64,000 nucleotides of DNA from Enchytraeus crypticus (Eukaryota; Annelida; Clitellata; Enchytraeida; Enchytraeidae). The notes under the pieces are model-generated. The model was not told where the DNA came from. It saw only the letters and a program-made list of their open reading frames with translations, and made no database searches. The DNA is taken from the NCBI GenBank assembly GCA_905160935.1, contig CAJHZI010000431.1:2871015-2935014 (forward strand), read 5' to 3'. Position numbers and translations under genes: made by a program. Positions 35,901-43,824 of this stretch are shown here, in pieces; the stretch's first letter is position 1; each line of letters opens with the position of its first letter.

Positions 35901-38900
35901 TGTATGCATTACTGCTCCCGGAAAAGAATACTTTAAATTTACTCTTTAAGGAGACTTTAATGCCAAATAGTTTTTACCTTTTAATTTTGCAGATCCAACG
36001 ACTACTTCGTTTTCAATAGAAAAGATATCTGATGTGGAAAATTCGTCAAGCGACGAGTTTGAGAAACTTTACGAGTCTGAGATTCGTCGAAACCTCAGCA
36101 AATCTCAGCTTCCAAATGACGACAAAACAAAAGTCAAGGAATATCTTAAAAATCTCAATCAGCATTCACAAGATCAGGTCAAGAAACAGGATAGCTTTCC
36201 AAGTGATCCACCGAATGATCAGATTAAGAACGAACCAAACACGGTGCCACTCCAATTAAACTTTAGCATCGCCGACACTCGTTCTCAATCCAAGTCTAAC
36301 CCCAGTAGATCTCTGACGTCACCTTGGTCACGTGATTTAACCCAGACTAAGGACAGTGGAATTTCGATCACTGACTCACCAAGATCTTCATGGTCCGGCT
36401 CTGATACACCCAACAGTGGCCTGGCTTCTCCATCCGAGCACAGACGTCAACAGCATCATGCCAGTGATCTGGAACGATCTGCCTCTAAGGTCAGTTCACA
36501 GCTGTCATGGTCTGCGGAATCAGAGTCGAGCAGTGTGGGAGATGGGAGACTGACTAGGAGGGGTGAACGACAGATTAGAGAGGCTACGGAGAGAGGAACC
36601 GTGTATCGAGAAGCTGCTGAAAGGTAGGCGTGGTTAATCTCTACTCATTCGGTGCAGGTTCAAATCCTGGACTCGCCTGTCACTGACATCGCTTTCGAGT
36701 GAGGAAACTGACGTTAACCTTAGCTTTACCTTTTGCTTTATTCATAACATCTTTTCGGCGATATATCGTCCACGAGTGAAGAACCGAACGTTAAATCTTC
36801 ACTGAATAGAGATTTATTAATCATGGATTACATTGCAATCGATGATAAACGCAAGAGAATTAACGTTCCATTCATACCCTAAGTACTCTAAGTGAGAAAT
36901 TTAATTTAATGATCTTGTTTAGTTATAGTTGTATATGTTGACCATATCATATCAGATATTTCAAGTATGTGCTTGAAATCATCAATACTCAGAGATCTTA
37001 TGAAGATAATATTTTCAAATACAAGTATTTTAATGCGATCTATGTCGGTTTTGGAATATGGTAATTAACTATAACATTTGATTGACAATTTTCTTAACTG
37101 AAAATTCTGTTAGAGCAATTGATAACGAGTGAGAGAGAGAGAGAGAGAAAGAAGGAGAGAGAGAGAGAGCTAGAGAGCGAGAGAAAGAGAGAGAAAGCTA
37201 TAGAAGATATAATTATTGATGTTGCTAGCAGGCTCGTCAGGTCTCAATACCCACCTGTCTCAGCCTCCCGCCACTCTCACATGGTTGATGACCTGCCCCT
37301 CAATAAAGAGTTCGACTTCATTGAGGCACGGGACAAGTTCACCGAGTCAGGTTCAAGGTCGAGGCGACTCTCAAATACGAGCAGCTGCAGTTCATCTACA
37401 TATGACCTTGACAGTGAACTAGAGGGCGCTCCACTGCCCTCAGTCAAAGATCTCAAGAAAATGTTCGATAAAAGTCGAGAAGAGACTGGAGTCAGAAGGG
37501 TAGGGTATATATTATTATTACAGCTTATTATTACTATTGAACTCTTTGTGTAAAGTAGTCCCGAAGACAGAGTTCGGCCATGTCACAGATATATAAGTTT
37601 TCGTTGTTAATAATAATATAGTATAGAATTTGAAGCTACACTATAATTGTAGTATAGATTTACAATATTATCATCATTCATTATCATCTTCCCCTAAATC
37701 CAAGTTTAACTAGGGTCAGGATACTAATATACCTTCTCCAATCCTCTCTGTCTCAAACCATATCCTCCAAACTCTTTTTATTACATCCTCATCTCCTGAT
37801 CTGCATCTTCCTTTCTCACAATATGCCCATACCATCTCAACTGAGCCAACCTATCCCCGATCCCCTCAACATTAATTCATCAATTCATCAAATTCATCAA
37901 TTCAAATTCATTAATTTTCCATTCTGTCCTTCCTATTTTTACCACACATTAGATGGAACTCTTTTCTGCCCCATGCTAACTCTGCAAATGTTCCAATATA
38001 AGTATGCAAACATATTTCTAATATTTTATCTTATAAAATCTTTAAAGTCTCTTTCCAGCTTTCAATGATATTCAAAGATGAGTCGAACCTGTGGCGTCAG
38101 TGATCCGGCAAAACATGATATATATAACTGCTCCATCGTTAAGCCTAATACATATCTTATGATTATGCCATACTGCATTTATAAGGAAAATGTAGGTAAT
38201 ATTTGATTACGGTATAATATGCACAACATTTTAAGTAATATACAACCAAGCTGTATAACATACGATAAACAAGTAGGCCTAATACATGTAGATTATTACG
38301 TTGTGCTAAACACGACATTGTAGTTAATACATTATTACGCCCTATTACACATACGATACTGTTGGTAATAGGATATTGTGCTGTGTTACAAATGACAATG
38401 TAGGTAATATATAATTTAGCTCTGTTACGCATACGATAGTATAGTAATAGATTATTACGCTGGGTTACATGAAAAGCTGGTAAAGCTAATGTTAACCTCA
38501 GTTTCCTCACTCGATAGCGATGTCAGTGACGGGCGAGCCCTGGATTTGAACCCCGCACATATTTATCCGCGGTGGAATATCTTACCGACATGGCCACTTT
38601 CTCCAGCAAGTGGCCATGTCGGTCACTTAAGCATTATGACATTGTAGGAAATCCATAATTACGCTCTATTACACATGATTACATACGGTAGGTTATTACA
38701 TCATTACACTGTGCTACACACGATGTTGCAGGTGTACAGTTTAACAACTCGCAATCCTCCCCCCAGCCTGAGAGGAGCTCAACGAGGCCCCGCCCCTCAG
38801 GGACCCTACAACACTCGCATTGCTGTGGGACCTAATACTCCAACCTCACCGTCTTCATCTCATACAGCTGTGAGTCCTCCTCCATCAGTTGATCCAACTA

Positions 38901-39415
38901 AACAGAGGTCGCTCTCCTCTCAGGCCTACAGCACGGCAAGACCTCCAACTGCGTTAGGACCTCAGAGCGTGGGTGCTTCACGAGTGCCTCAGAGAGTTGA
39001 TTCTTCATCAGGACCTCACAGAGTGGGTTCTTCACCAGGTCCTCAGAGTGTGGGTTCTTCACGAGAACCTCAGAAAGTGGGTTCTTCATCAGGACCTCAG
39101 AAGATGGGTGCTTCACCAGGACATCAGACTACACGCCCAGCCTCATCTGATCAGCTAAGACAAACAGTTCCAACATCGCAGGACTACACCACACCACGAC
39201 CATCAGTTCTTCCACAACACAGAGCACCAGGGAAGTTATCAACATCCTACCAGCAGGTTAACAGAGATGTTAACCAATCCCGCATACCACAGCCCAGGAG
39301 TCCTTCAAGTCCACCACATCATATGATGGAAGCGACGTATATTCCGCTTTCACCTAAACCAGTGCACGAACACGTCAGAAGAGAGAACAGTAGTAGCAAT
39401 ACAGCTAGGTTCTAA
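15181..39415 (+). CDS. MYRIP: MyRIP/Slac2-like Rab effector with an Ig domain, 18 exons
   Basis: Exons: 15181-15290, 20421-20696, 21331-21440, 23117-23281, 25276-25482, 26191-26274, 26800-26927, 27331-27435, 28055-28130, 29423-29657, 29881-30001, 30996-31145, 32275-32413, 33153-33347, 34644-35501, 35993-36623, 37229-37499, 38732-39415. All phases agree and give about 1514 codons. Residues 1-165 form the Slp-homology Rab27-binding domain: an N-terminal helix (LDL-type start, VVQRDFELR), a zinc finger with CxxC at 60, 77, 85 and 122, then [18 protein letters not shown]. In MyRIP this domain binds Rab27 on vesicles and links them to myosin and actin. Residues about 606-698 form one I-set Ig domain (Cys627, Trp639, Cys680), not part of vertebrate MyRIP. 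The rest is low-complexity, acidic and Ser-rich. Weakest joins: the exon 10 start (29423 or 29434) and the exon 11-12 junction. Confidence 0.83.
17530..17810. repeat. (TA)n and (CATA)n microsatellites
   Basis: Mixed TA, TATG and CATA runs in intron 1 of the MyRIP-like gene. Confidence 0.85.
18985..19258. repeat. nested palindrome cluster
   Basis: 19061-19118 and 19199-19255 are inverted repeats (cgtggat...catgaatagtttt). Outside and inside lie further inverted words: agccctttcatttagg against cctaaatgaaagggct, and ggttacctgt against acaggtaacc. Confidence 0.75.
19262..19335 (+). mobile_element. LINE 3' end fragment
   Basis: Reads ctcgatgttgtcaaggacga then cagtagcactctaattgttg, matching the end of the LINE near 54343-54395. 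Confidence 0.55.
20421..20696 (+). CDS. MYRIP: MyRIP-like exon 2: FYVE-like zinc finger with poly-Ala insert
   Basis: Acceptor ttgattgtag, donor gttggt. Eight cysteines in four CxxC pairs (residues 60/63, 77/80, 85/88, 122/125) match the Slac2/MyRIP zinc finger. Between the third and fourth pairs, where the family has a short loop, there is an insert of about 30 residues with six Ala, Gln, five Ala, then a Ser/Thr/Gly stretch. Confidence 0.88.
20715..20950. repeat. 33-bp minisatellite, about 7 copies
   Basis: Unit tctgtggtgttctttattat plus tctatgttttata. It begins about 20 bp after the exon 2 donor. Confidence 0.9.
21331..21440 (+). CDS. MYRIP: MyRIP-like exon 3: SHD2 with WFY...KRFGSAK
   Basis: Encodes [20 protein letters not shown] and RSLYRRR, the second Rab27-contact helix; vertebrate MyRIP reads [18 protein letters not shown]. 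The donor GTACGT at 21441 gives the phase 1 end needed by exon 4, and the donor with its last exonic bases is copied in the tandem array that follows. Confidence 0.87.
21434..21690. repeat. ~58-bp minisatellite starting on the exon 3 donor
   Basis: Five units, each containing a form of aacagcctgtacgttagat (exon end plus donor) and ttatccaatgattatctatc. Confidence 0.88.
21735..21865 (-). mobile_element. SINE family A
   Basis: On +: aacgtcagtttcctcactcg, tgtcagtgacgggcgagccc, aggatttgaaccccgcacct, which is the clear reverse complement of the family consensus with a tRNA-like B box. Confidence 0.7.
22152..22984. mobile_element. fold-back (MITE-like) element
   Basis: Arms 22152-22523 and 22608-22984 are imperfect inverted repeats of ~375 bp (e.g. 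cactgtgtttttataactga against tcagttataaaaaacacagt), with an ~85-bp loop. It is flanked by TA runs on both sides (22110-22150, 23025-23062). No transposase. It lies in intron 3 of the MyRIP-like gene. Confidence 0.82.
23117..23281 (+). CDS. MYRIP: MyRIP-like exon 4: acidic Ser-rich linker
   Basis: Acceptor ttattttcag, donor gtattt, phase 1/1. Begins [18 protein letters not shown] and is open in only this phase. The position and SDSxFYRxS-like character resemble the stretch after SHD2 in MyRIP. Confidence 0.78.
23565..24095. repeat. 30-bp minisatellite, about 17 copies
   Basis: Unit atgttacatgagtcatcacc plus taacttatct with few variants, in intron 4 of the MyRIP-like gene. Confidence 0.92.
25276..25482 (+). 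CDS. MYRIP: MyRIP-like exon 5: acidic then basic helix
   Basis: Phase 1/1. Acidic start [17 protein letters not shown] followed by a basic, likely helical part containing [23 protein letters not shown]-rich run begins just after the donor (gttagt). Confidence 0.78.
25838..26075 (+). mobile_element. dispersed repeat, same family as 28860 and 31255
   Basis: tgttgtgtccgggttgctga then agaatagac...cgtggactgcac and a gatgatgatgat end. The 28860-29060 and 31255-31545 copies show it runs into the GAT-tailed LINE end. Confidence 0.6.
26191..26274 (+). CDS. MYRIP: MyRIP-like exon 6: amphipathic helix
   Basis: Acceptor tgatttcag, donor gtaaaa, phase 1/1. [20 protein letters not shown] then RNVMLQLQ, a charged amphipathic helix comparable in place to the Glu/Lys-rich helix after the Rab-binding domain in MyRIP. 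Confidence 0.78.
26800..26927 (+). CDS. MYRIP: MyRIP-like exon 7
   Basis: Acceptor aatacacag, donor gtaacc, phase 1 in and 0 out. Polar, Glu/Gln-rich, ending [11 protein letters not shown]. The last 11 exonic bases plus the donor are tandemly repeated downstream. Confidence 0.75.
26917..27175. repeat. ~50-bp minisatellite starting on the exon 7 donor
   Basis: Units carry ctgtacaagaggtaacctat and ttgatatagctattagtgtt. The first unit overlaps the last 11 bases of the exon. Confidence 0.88.
27331..27435 (+). CDS. MYRIP: MyRIP-like exon 8
   Basis: Acceptor tatcatgcag, donor gtaagtg, 35 whole codons. Contains [20 protein letters not shown]; no domain recognised. Confidence 0.78.
28055..28130 (+). 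CDS. MYRIP: MyRIP-like exon 9: acidic
   Basis: Acceptor ttcacgcag, donor gtagtg, phase 0 in and 1 out. Encodes [20 protein letters not shown], strongly acidic. Confidence 0.72.
28860..29060 (+). mobile_element. dispersed LINE 3' repeat
   Basis: Same start (gttgctgaagaatagaccaa) and gaagatgacgatgatgg end, in intron 9 of the MyRIP-like gene. Confidence 0.6.
29325..29400 (-). mobile_element. LINE 3' tail
   Basis: (AAT)n then aaaggtttaacgtcc, the reverse complement of the ggacgttaaacctt tail, inside intron 9 of the MyRIP-like gene. Confidence 0.65.
29423..29657 (+). CDS. MYRIP: MyRIP-like exon 10
   Basis: Open frame with [36 protein letters not shown] and an acidic end. The start at 29423 (after aaaccag) keeps phase 1; the better-looking acceptor at 29434 would need phase 0. 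Ends phase 2 at gtctat. No known domain. Confidence 0.72.
29881..30001 (+). CDS. MYRIP: MyRIP-like exon 11
   Basis: Acceptor ttgcctccag. Encodes [20 protein letters not shown] and an acidic-Gly segment. Donor gtatat gives phase 0; an alternative donor after 30027 (gtaatt, phase 2) would pair with an acceptor at 30992. Confidence 0.68.
30370..30740. repeat. ~19-bp repeat array
   Basis: Units gattgatttaattatcagt, with drift at the 3' end. Confidence 0.85.
30790..30998. repeat. ~65-bp repeats running into the exon 12 acceptor
   Basis: Units contain atagatttatgatgtgagta and cagtgag or cagagag. The last one includes the presumed acceptor. Confidence 0.82.
30996..31145 (+). CDS. MYRIP: MyRIP-like exon 12: acidic
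   Basis: Encodes [20 protein letters not shown] and ends [10 protein letters not shown] at donor gtggag (phase 0). The acceptor lies inside the last unit of a tandem array (30790-30991), so several near-identical AG sites precede it; starts at 30992, 30996 or 31003 are possible. Confidence 0.68.
31255..31545 (+). mobile_element. dispersed LINE 3' repeat, longest copy
   Basis: Carries both the cgtgtccgggttgcttgaag part and the cagtctattcgtatcccgac part, ending in (GAT)n, in intron 12 of the MyRIP-like gene. Confidence 0.65.
32019..32160 (+). repeat. dispersed repeat family C, partial
   Basis: Reads aaaggcatagactttgtgaa, ggattaacttgttgatctaa and ctgccacttggcagtttact, near-identical to the reverse complement of 33503-33640. 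It ends in a GA-rich tail. Confidence 0.75.
32275..32413 (+). CDS. MYRIP: MyRIP-like exon 13: first half of Ig domain
   Basis: Acceptor gactgacag, donor gtattt, phase 0 in and 1 out. After an acidic stretch it encodes [20 protein letters not shown] and [10 protein letters not shown]: the A-C strands of an I-set Ig fold with the B-strand cysteine (Cys627 of the model). Confidence 0.83.
32580..33010. repeat. AT-rich and (TC)n/(TA)n runs in the Ig-splitting intron
   Basis: 32580-32700 is built only from TA/ATATT words; 32825-32940 is TC-rich; 32941-33010 is TA. All lie between the two Ig exons. Confidence 0.85.
33153..33347 (+). CDS. MYRIP: MyRIP-like exon 14: second half of Ig domain
   Basis: Acceptor ttggcgcag, phase 1/1. 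Encodes [20 protein letters not shown], then [20 protein letters not shown] and a final strand RFVVNVYQT. The invariant Trp, the DxGxYxC motif and the AxNxxG turn are all present, typical of intracellular I-set domains of muscle and cytoskeletal proteins. Confidence 0.85.
33495..33870 (-). repeat. dispersed repeat family C, near full length
   Basis: About 375 bp; other copies at 32019, 42690 and 51965. The minus strand ends ctgccacttggcagtgcact and a GA tail. No coding frame. RTE-like non-autonomous origin is possible but unproven. Confidence 0.7.
34644..35501 (+). CDS. MYRIP: MyRIP-like exon 15: long disordered exon with SRD repeats
   Basis: Acceptor gattgattatag, donor gtttgt, phase 1/1, 858 nt with no stop. 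At 34789-34924 a 12-bp coding minisatellite gives SRD(E/S/G) repeats; the rest is Ser/Asp/Glu-rich and disordered in appearance. Confidence 0.82.
35993..36623 (+). CDS. MYRIP: MyRIP-like exon 16: disordered, Ser-rich
   Basis: Acceptor ttaattttgcag, donor gtaggc, phase 1 in and 2 out. Contains [20 protein letters not shown] and a Ser/Pro-rich middle ([15 protein letters not shown]). Ends in a charged helix [20 protein letters not shown]. Confidence 0.82.
36640..36735 (+). mobile_element. SINE family A
   Basis: caggttcaaatcctggactc, gcctgtcactgacatcgctt, tcgagtgaggaaactgacgt: the best match to the consensus. Confidence 0.7.
37229..37499 (+). CDS. MYRIP: MyRIP-like exon 17: [11 protein letters not shown] motif
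   Basis: The acceptor ttgctag gives the required phase 2; donor gtaggg, phase 0 out. Contains [20 protein letters not shown] and, near the end, [24 protein letters not shown]-type amphipathic segments recur in cytoskeletal scaffold proteins; an actin-binding role is only a suggestion. Confidence 0.8.
37660..37870 (-). mobile_element. LINE 3' end, GAT-tailed family, with coding remnant
   Basis: On the minus strand [14 protein letters not shown] can be read, the LRWxGHxxR motif at the end of LINE reverse transcriptase frames, followed by the shared cccta-gttaaact tail. This identifies the dispersed GAT-tailed repeats as LINE 3' ends. Confidence 0.65.
38470..38620 (-). mobile_element. SINE family A, longest copy
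   Basis: Full body plus the tRNA-like 5' half (atatcttaccgacatggcca on +). Confidence 0.7.
38732..39415 (+). CDS. MYRIP: MyRIP-like terminal exon 18
   Basis: Acceptor cgatgttgcag, phase 0. Starts [15 protein letters not shown], then a Pro/Ser-rich region with about five imperfect ten-residue repeats around GPQ(K/R)VGSS (38958-39126). Ends [20 protein letters not shown] and Phe, then TAA. The bases around the stop codon are the seed of the tandem array that follows. Confidence 0.82.
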   Translation: MYSLTTRNPPPSLRGAQRGPAPQGPYNTRIAVGPNTPTSPSSSHTAVSPPPSVDPTKQRSLSSQAYSTARPPTALGPQSVGASRVPQRVDSSSGPHRVGSSPGPQSVGSSREPQKVGSSSGPQKMGASPGHQTTRPASSDQLRQTVPTSQDYTTPRPSVLPQHRAPGKLSTSYQQVNRDVNQSRIPQPRSPSSPPHHMMEATYIPLSPKPVHEHVRRENSSSNTARF

Positions 39416-39815
39416 TCATTAGTGTAGTAATACAGCTGGGTTCTAAATCTGTAGTATAGCAATAGATCTAGGTTCTAACAGTAGATTAGCAATAGAGCTA
39501 GGTTCTAAATAGAGCTAGCTTCTAATCTCTAGAGTGGCTATATAGCTAAGTTCTAATCTCTAGAGTAGCAATACAGCTAGGTTCTAATCTCTAGAGTAGC
39601 TATACAGCTAGGTTCAAAATAGAGTTAGGTACTAAGCTGTACAGTGGCTACGGAGCTCGATACTAAGCTGTATAGTAGCTATATATAGAGCTAGGTAGTA
39701 AGCTGTGTAGTAGCTATAGGGCTAGGTACTAAGCTGTTCAGTAGCTATATATATAGAGCTAGGTACTAAGCTGTACAGCAGCTACAGAGCTAGGTACTAA
39801 GCTATTATTATAGAT
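39393..39815. repeat. ~35-bp minisatellite seeded at the stop codon
   Basis: Repeats of agtagcaatacagctaggtt and ctaa begin with the coding copy that holds the stop codon, then decay into agctaggtactaagctgta. Confidence 0.86.
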
Positions 39816-40301
39816 TCAAATACTAATCCGCAACTAGCATTGAAATAATGAGGGAGTCGATGAAATTTTAAATCAATCAATTAATCGTCAGCTGTTGAAC
39901 GTACTTAACTGAGAGCTTCCGAAGATTTTGTGAGTACCGAGAATTGTAATAGAAACCAGCCTTCAATGGCTAAAAACTAGGCCTATAGGCCTCTATGGAC
40001 TATATGTCTCCTATAAACTAATATGGGCAATTATAATTTTGTAAGAACTCAGAAAGCCTGGAATACGAGAATATCTCGCTATCGTTGCACAAATTAGTAC
40101 TAGTAATAGGAGACAGATACAGGTGTCTAGAGATACATATAGAGATACAGAGATGTCTAACGATAGAAACAACCAGAGACAGATTGAGGAAGACAGAAAC
40201 AGTTGCTGGCTAAGAGAGATAAATATAGGAATGTTAGTCCTATTAGGTAAAGCCTTCAAAACCCAGTGTTTGAAATTTCGAAGAGTTTCTGAGAACGAGA
40301 G

Positions 40302-40338
<37 letters not shown>

Positions 40339-40744
40339 GGCGCATATGGCTTATAGTAACAGGATCACACTGCTGACGCAAAAAAGTAGTTTCTAAATTT
40401 GCAGTAAAGCAGTTTCTAAAAAGACTTTCTAAATATAAATTCTATTGTAAACATCAGAGCATTAGGGTTAGCACAGAACACAGACAGTAACTAAAAACAA
40501 CATTAAATCTAGTAACATTAGTAACATTAGTGTGGACAAATTTCAAGCCTGTGGTAGCCAATATTGAGATAAACGCTGAATATTCGTAAGACTAATATAT
40601 GTAGTGTATTGCAGCTAAACAAGTTACGAGCTAGTTTTACTGATGTAGCTAGAACTAATAATAATAATACTAACTAATATTAATACTTTTGTATTTCGTA
40701 GAAATCAATGGAATATCGCAATTGTATTTAACAAGAAGCAATTA
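39816..40744. other. intergenic, 3' of the MyRIP-like gene
   Basis: No exon recognised. A GA run at 40303-40335 and ordinary AT-rich sequence. Confidence 0.5.
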
Positions 40745-42657
40745 TATAATAATAAATAATAAATAAAGGTTTAACGTCCGTTTCCTCATCCAGGGATGAT
40801 GTCAGGGACGTCCCCAACAGCACACATCACTACAGTTCAATTCACCCAGACCAATCTGCGAAAGAAATGTGCTGAGAAGTAAGGTCCTAAACAAAAGCCA
40901 GTCCGGTGATCAAAAAATGGTCAAGAAGGTAGATTGATTATGTCTATGGTGGGAAAAGGTAAGTTTTAAGCTTGCTAGAGAATGTTGAAAGAGAAGAACA
41001 AGAGCGAATATTAGCAGGTAAAGAGTTCCAGATTGTGGTTGCTGCGTAAGAAAATGAACGTCTGCCCAATGACGTGAGAATATTTGGAACTGAAAGAAGA
41101 TTGGCATCGGTGGAGCGAAGTGCACGTGAGGGACGATAGGGAAGAAGAATTTCAGTTAGGTAAGAAGGCTTGCCAAATCGCAGAGTTTTGAAAGTTAATA
41201 GAGCTATTTTATATTTTATGCGTTGATTAACAGGGAGCCAATGAAGACTGCGAAGTAGAGAAAGAGAGCGAAATTGAAGTCGAGAGGACTTACAAACAAC
41301 ACACTATAGAATTAGCAAGGATAGTGGCTGAGTTTCCAGTAAGGGATGGACGTATTTGCCTAATCTGACGAATCTGAAAGAAAGAAGCGCGACAAACAGA
41401 AGAGATATGGGATTTAAAGTCAAGGTTTTCATCAAATATGACTCCAAGGTATTTGGCGGATCGAGAAGGTGAAAGAGCAAGATTCTGAAAATTAACAGAG
41501 CTATAGGTAATTTTACTTCTTTGCAAAGGAGTGCCAATTAAAAGGTATTCAGTTTTGGAAGGATTAACAGCAAGACGGTTAGCACAAAACCAGGAATAAA
41601 CCTTGTCAAGAATGGATGAGAGATGAGCAAGTTTTTGATCAGAATCATGATTAGAAAAGGAAATATATAGTTGTGTGTCGTCTGCATAAAAATGAAAATT
41701 TATGGAGGACTGAGCAAGCAGGTAGCTAAGAGGTGTGATATATAAAGAGAAGAGCAATGGACCTAACACTGAACCTTGAGGAACACCGTGTAGGAGGGGT
41801 AGTTCAGAAGAGCGAATTTGACCAATAACAACAGATTGTGTGCGACATGAGAGATATGATGTGAGAAGGAAAAAAGCAGAATCAGATATGCCAAAACAAG
41901 ATTTAAGCCTATTTATTAGGATGCCATGGTCATTGTATCAAAGGCAGCAGAGAGATCTAGAAGAACCAAGGCAGAAACCTGTTTACTACTCATGGCCAAG
42001 CTAAGATCATTATGTATACGAAGAAGAGCGGTTTCAGTAGAATGAAGTTTACCATAGGCAGATTGATAATGAGAGAGAGAAGGGAAAGAATCAAGATGAG
42101 TGCATAAACGGGTATAAATTACCTTTTCAAGAAGTTTAGAGATGAAGTTAAGATTGGAAATAGGACGGTAACCGGAAAGATCATCTTTTGGTAGAGAAGG
42201 CTTTTTTAGCAAAGGAGATACCACTGCTTGTTTGAAGGAGGTCGGGAAGATACCTTCTGAGAGTGAGAGGTTGATTAAGTAAGTAATAGGAGCAACTAAA
42301 ACATCAATACAGGATTTCAGTAAGCGTGTAGGAATAACATCAAGGCAGCAAGATGAGTCGGTAGAGCGAAGTACAAAATTGCGTATTTCTTCCGGTTTAG
42401 CTGGTTCAAAACTAGAAAGTAGTGGTGGTTCAGGCATATTTACAGAAATTTACTCCCCTCTACCACCTCACCGTCTTCTCTTGCTACCTCTTTTCTCAAC
42501 TTTTTCGATGACAAAATAGCCAAACTCTGTAGCTCTATATCCTCCAACTCCAGTGAAACCGACAACTCCATTTCTGTAAATATGCTTGAACCACCACTAC
42601 TTTCTAGTTTTGAACCAGCTAAGCCGGAAGAAATACGCAATTTTGTACTTCGCTCTA
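40745..42657 (-). mobile_element. CR1/L2-type LINE, 5' truncated and 5' inverted
   Basis: On the minus strand, reverse transcriptase segments include PKDDLSGYRPISNLNFISKL, LVLLDLSAAFDT, MLGPLLFSLYITPLS and FHFYADDTQLYIS (YADD at 41677-41688), followed by LHWLPVNQRIKYKIALLTFK, a hallmark of CR1/L2 elements. The frame is broken between 41770 and 41916. The 3' end at 40745 reads ggacgttaaacctttattta on minus, with a TTA-type repeat tail. At 42451-42657 the upstream coding part lies in the opposite (+) orientation. The element is inactive. Confidence 0.87.
42363..42657. repeat. inverted duplication at the LINE 5' junction
   Basis: Left arm 42363-42449 and right arm 42570-42657 are reverse complements with about two mismatches, separated by ~120 bp. 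Both encode the same LINE protein segment (EPPLLSSFEPAKPEE). Confidence 0.88.
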
Positions 42658-42689
42658 TGGCTGCGATATACGTTTACGTTTTACTTCTC

Positions 42690-42970
42690 TCTCTCTCTCT
42701 GTGTCTCTCTCTAGTGTTATATGGCAAATCCAAGGTATATATTCATACTTTTTGAGAATTCGCAGTCACGTTCCATTAAGAGCACTATATAGATCAGCAA
42801 GTGAATCCCATCACGAAAGGCTATGTCTTATTATTACCTTATATGGACTAAAGCTTTTGAAAAATATGTTTTCTGACTTGGTTTTCCATTAAGGCAATGC
42901 CTTCCTCAGTTCTTAATCGTCTCCTAGGACACGTTAACGGTTGGTCTATTCTCAGTGGTCCGGACACAAA
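42690..42970 (-). repeat. dispersed repeat family C, diverged
   Basis: Diverged copy next to the inverted LINE; shares aagagcact, agatca-caagt and the cggttggtctattct end. Confidence 0.6.
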
Positions 42971-43139
42971 CAAATTTTACTTAGGCTGTAGACTCTCTAA
43001 CATTTAGGGTTTACTGCGAAGTATAGTATAAGTTACACAATGATTGTGCAATTTAATTTAAACATCAATAAATATATATTCACCAAATTCAGTTTACAGC
43101 TTTAGGATGTGGCGATTACATGATAAAGTAACACGCACA

Positions 43140-43205
43140 AAAAGCTAAAAGGCTAAAGCAAAGTTTAACGTCAGTTTCCTGCTCGAGTAGCTTGTCAGTA
43201 ATTTG
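43140..43205 (-). mobile_element. SINE family A, 3' part
   Basis: aaagtttaacgtcagtttcc then tgctcgagtagcttgtcagt. Confidence 0.5.
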
Positions 43206-43465
43206 TACAGTCTGCATTTCAATAAATGAAGGCAATAAAAACCTGGTGATCTCTTTAATATCCAACACTCGATTTTGTTTAATGATCAGAAAATCTGTCT
43301 AAATGTCAGAAATATCAGGCCTCTCAAGCATAGGTCCTTAGTTTCCTCTCTGCCAGCTTTATAGTTATCACAATTATCATTTCTTAATTTTACCACAGTC
43401 TAATGTTTAATGTTTGCAATTAATTTTTAGTTTGTTATTATTTCAAATGTTCTTCCGCTATGAGA

Positions 43466-43586
43466 CTATTGTTGTTGATTTTCAAACTCCTGCTTGTTTT
43501 TAAGATGTTGAACAATTGTCTCAAGTGGATTTGACTTGTACTCTGGATGCGACAGAATTGTGTGAAAAGTAGAAACATCTTCCGAC
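43466..43586 (-). CDS. SLX9: SLX9 exon 4 and stop
   Basis: Acceptor gttttag. Encodes SEDVSTFHTILSHPEYKSNP and LETIVQHLKNK, ending QQQ and TAG, the conserved C-terminal motif of the family. Confidence 0.86.
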
Positions 43587-43793
43587 CTAAAACAATATAA
43601 ACAGTTACATTTTAATAGTCTATATTAATTTGTTTTAAAAATCAGCTTTAAAATTTATATATGTGTATAAAATTGCAACAGACACAATAGAGTAGTAGTG
43701 TCATTTTCAATTACTTTCACATGCCAATCTTCATGCACTTTTCTTTTGTTTATTTATTTTTATTTCACTAAATAATCACACTACTGTGGTTTA

Positions 43794-43824
<31 letters not shown>

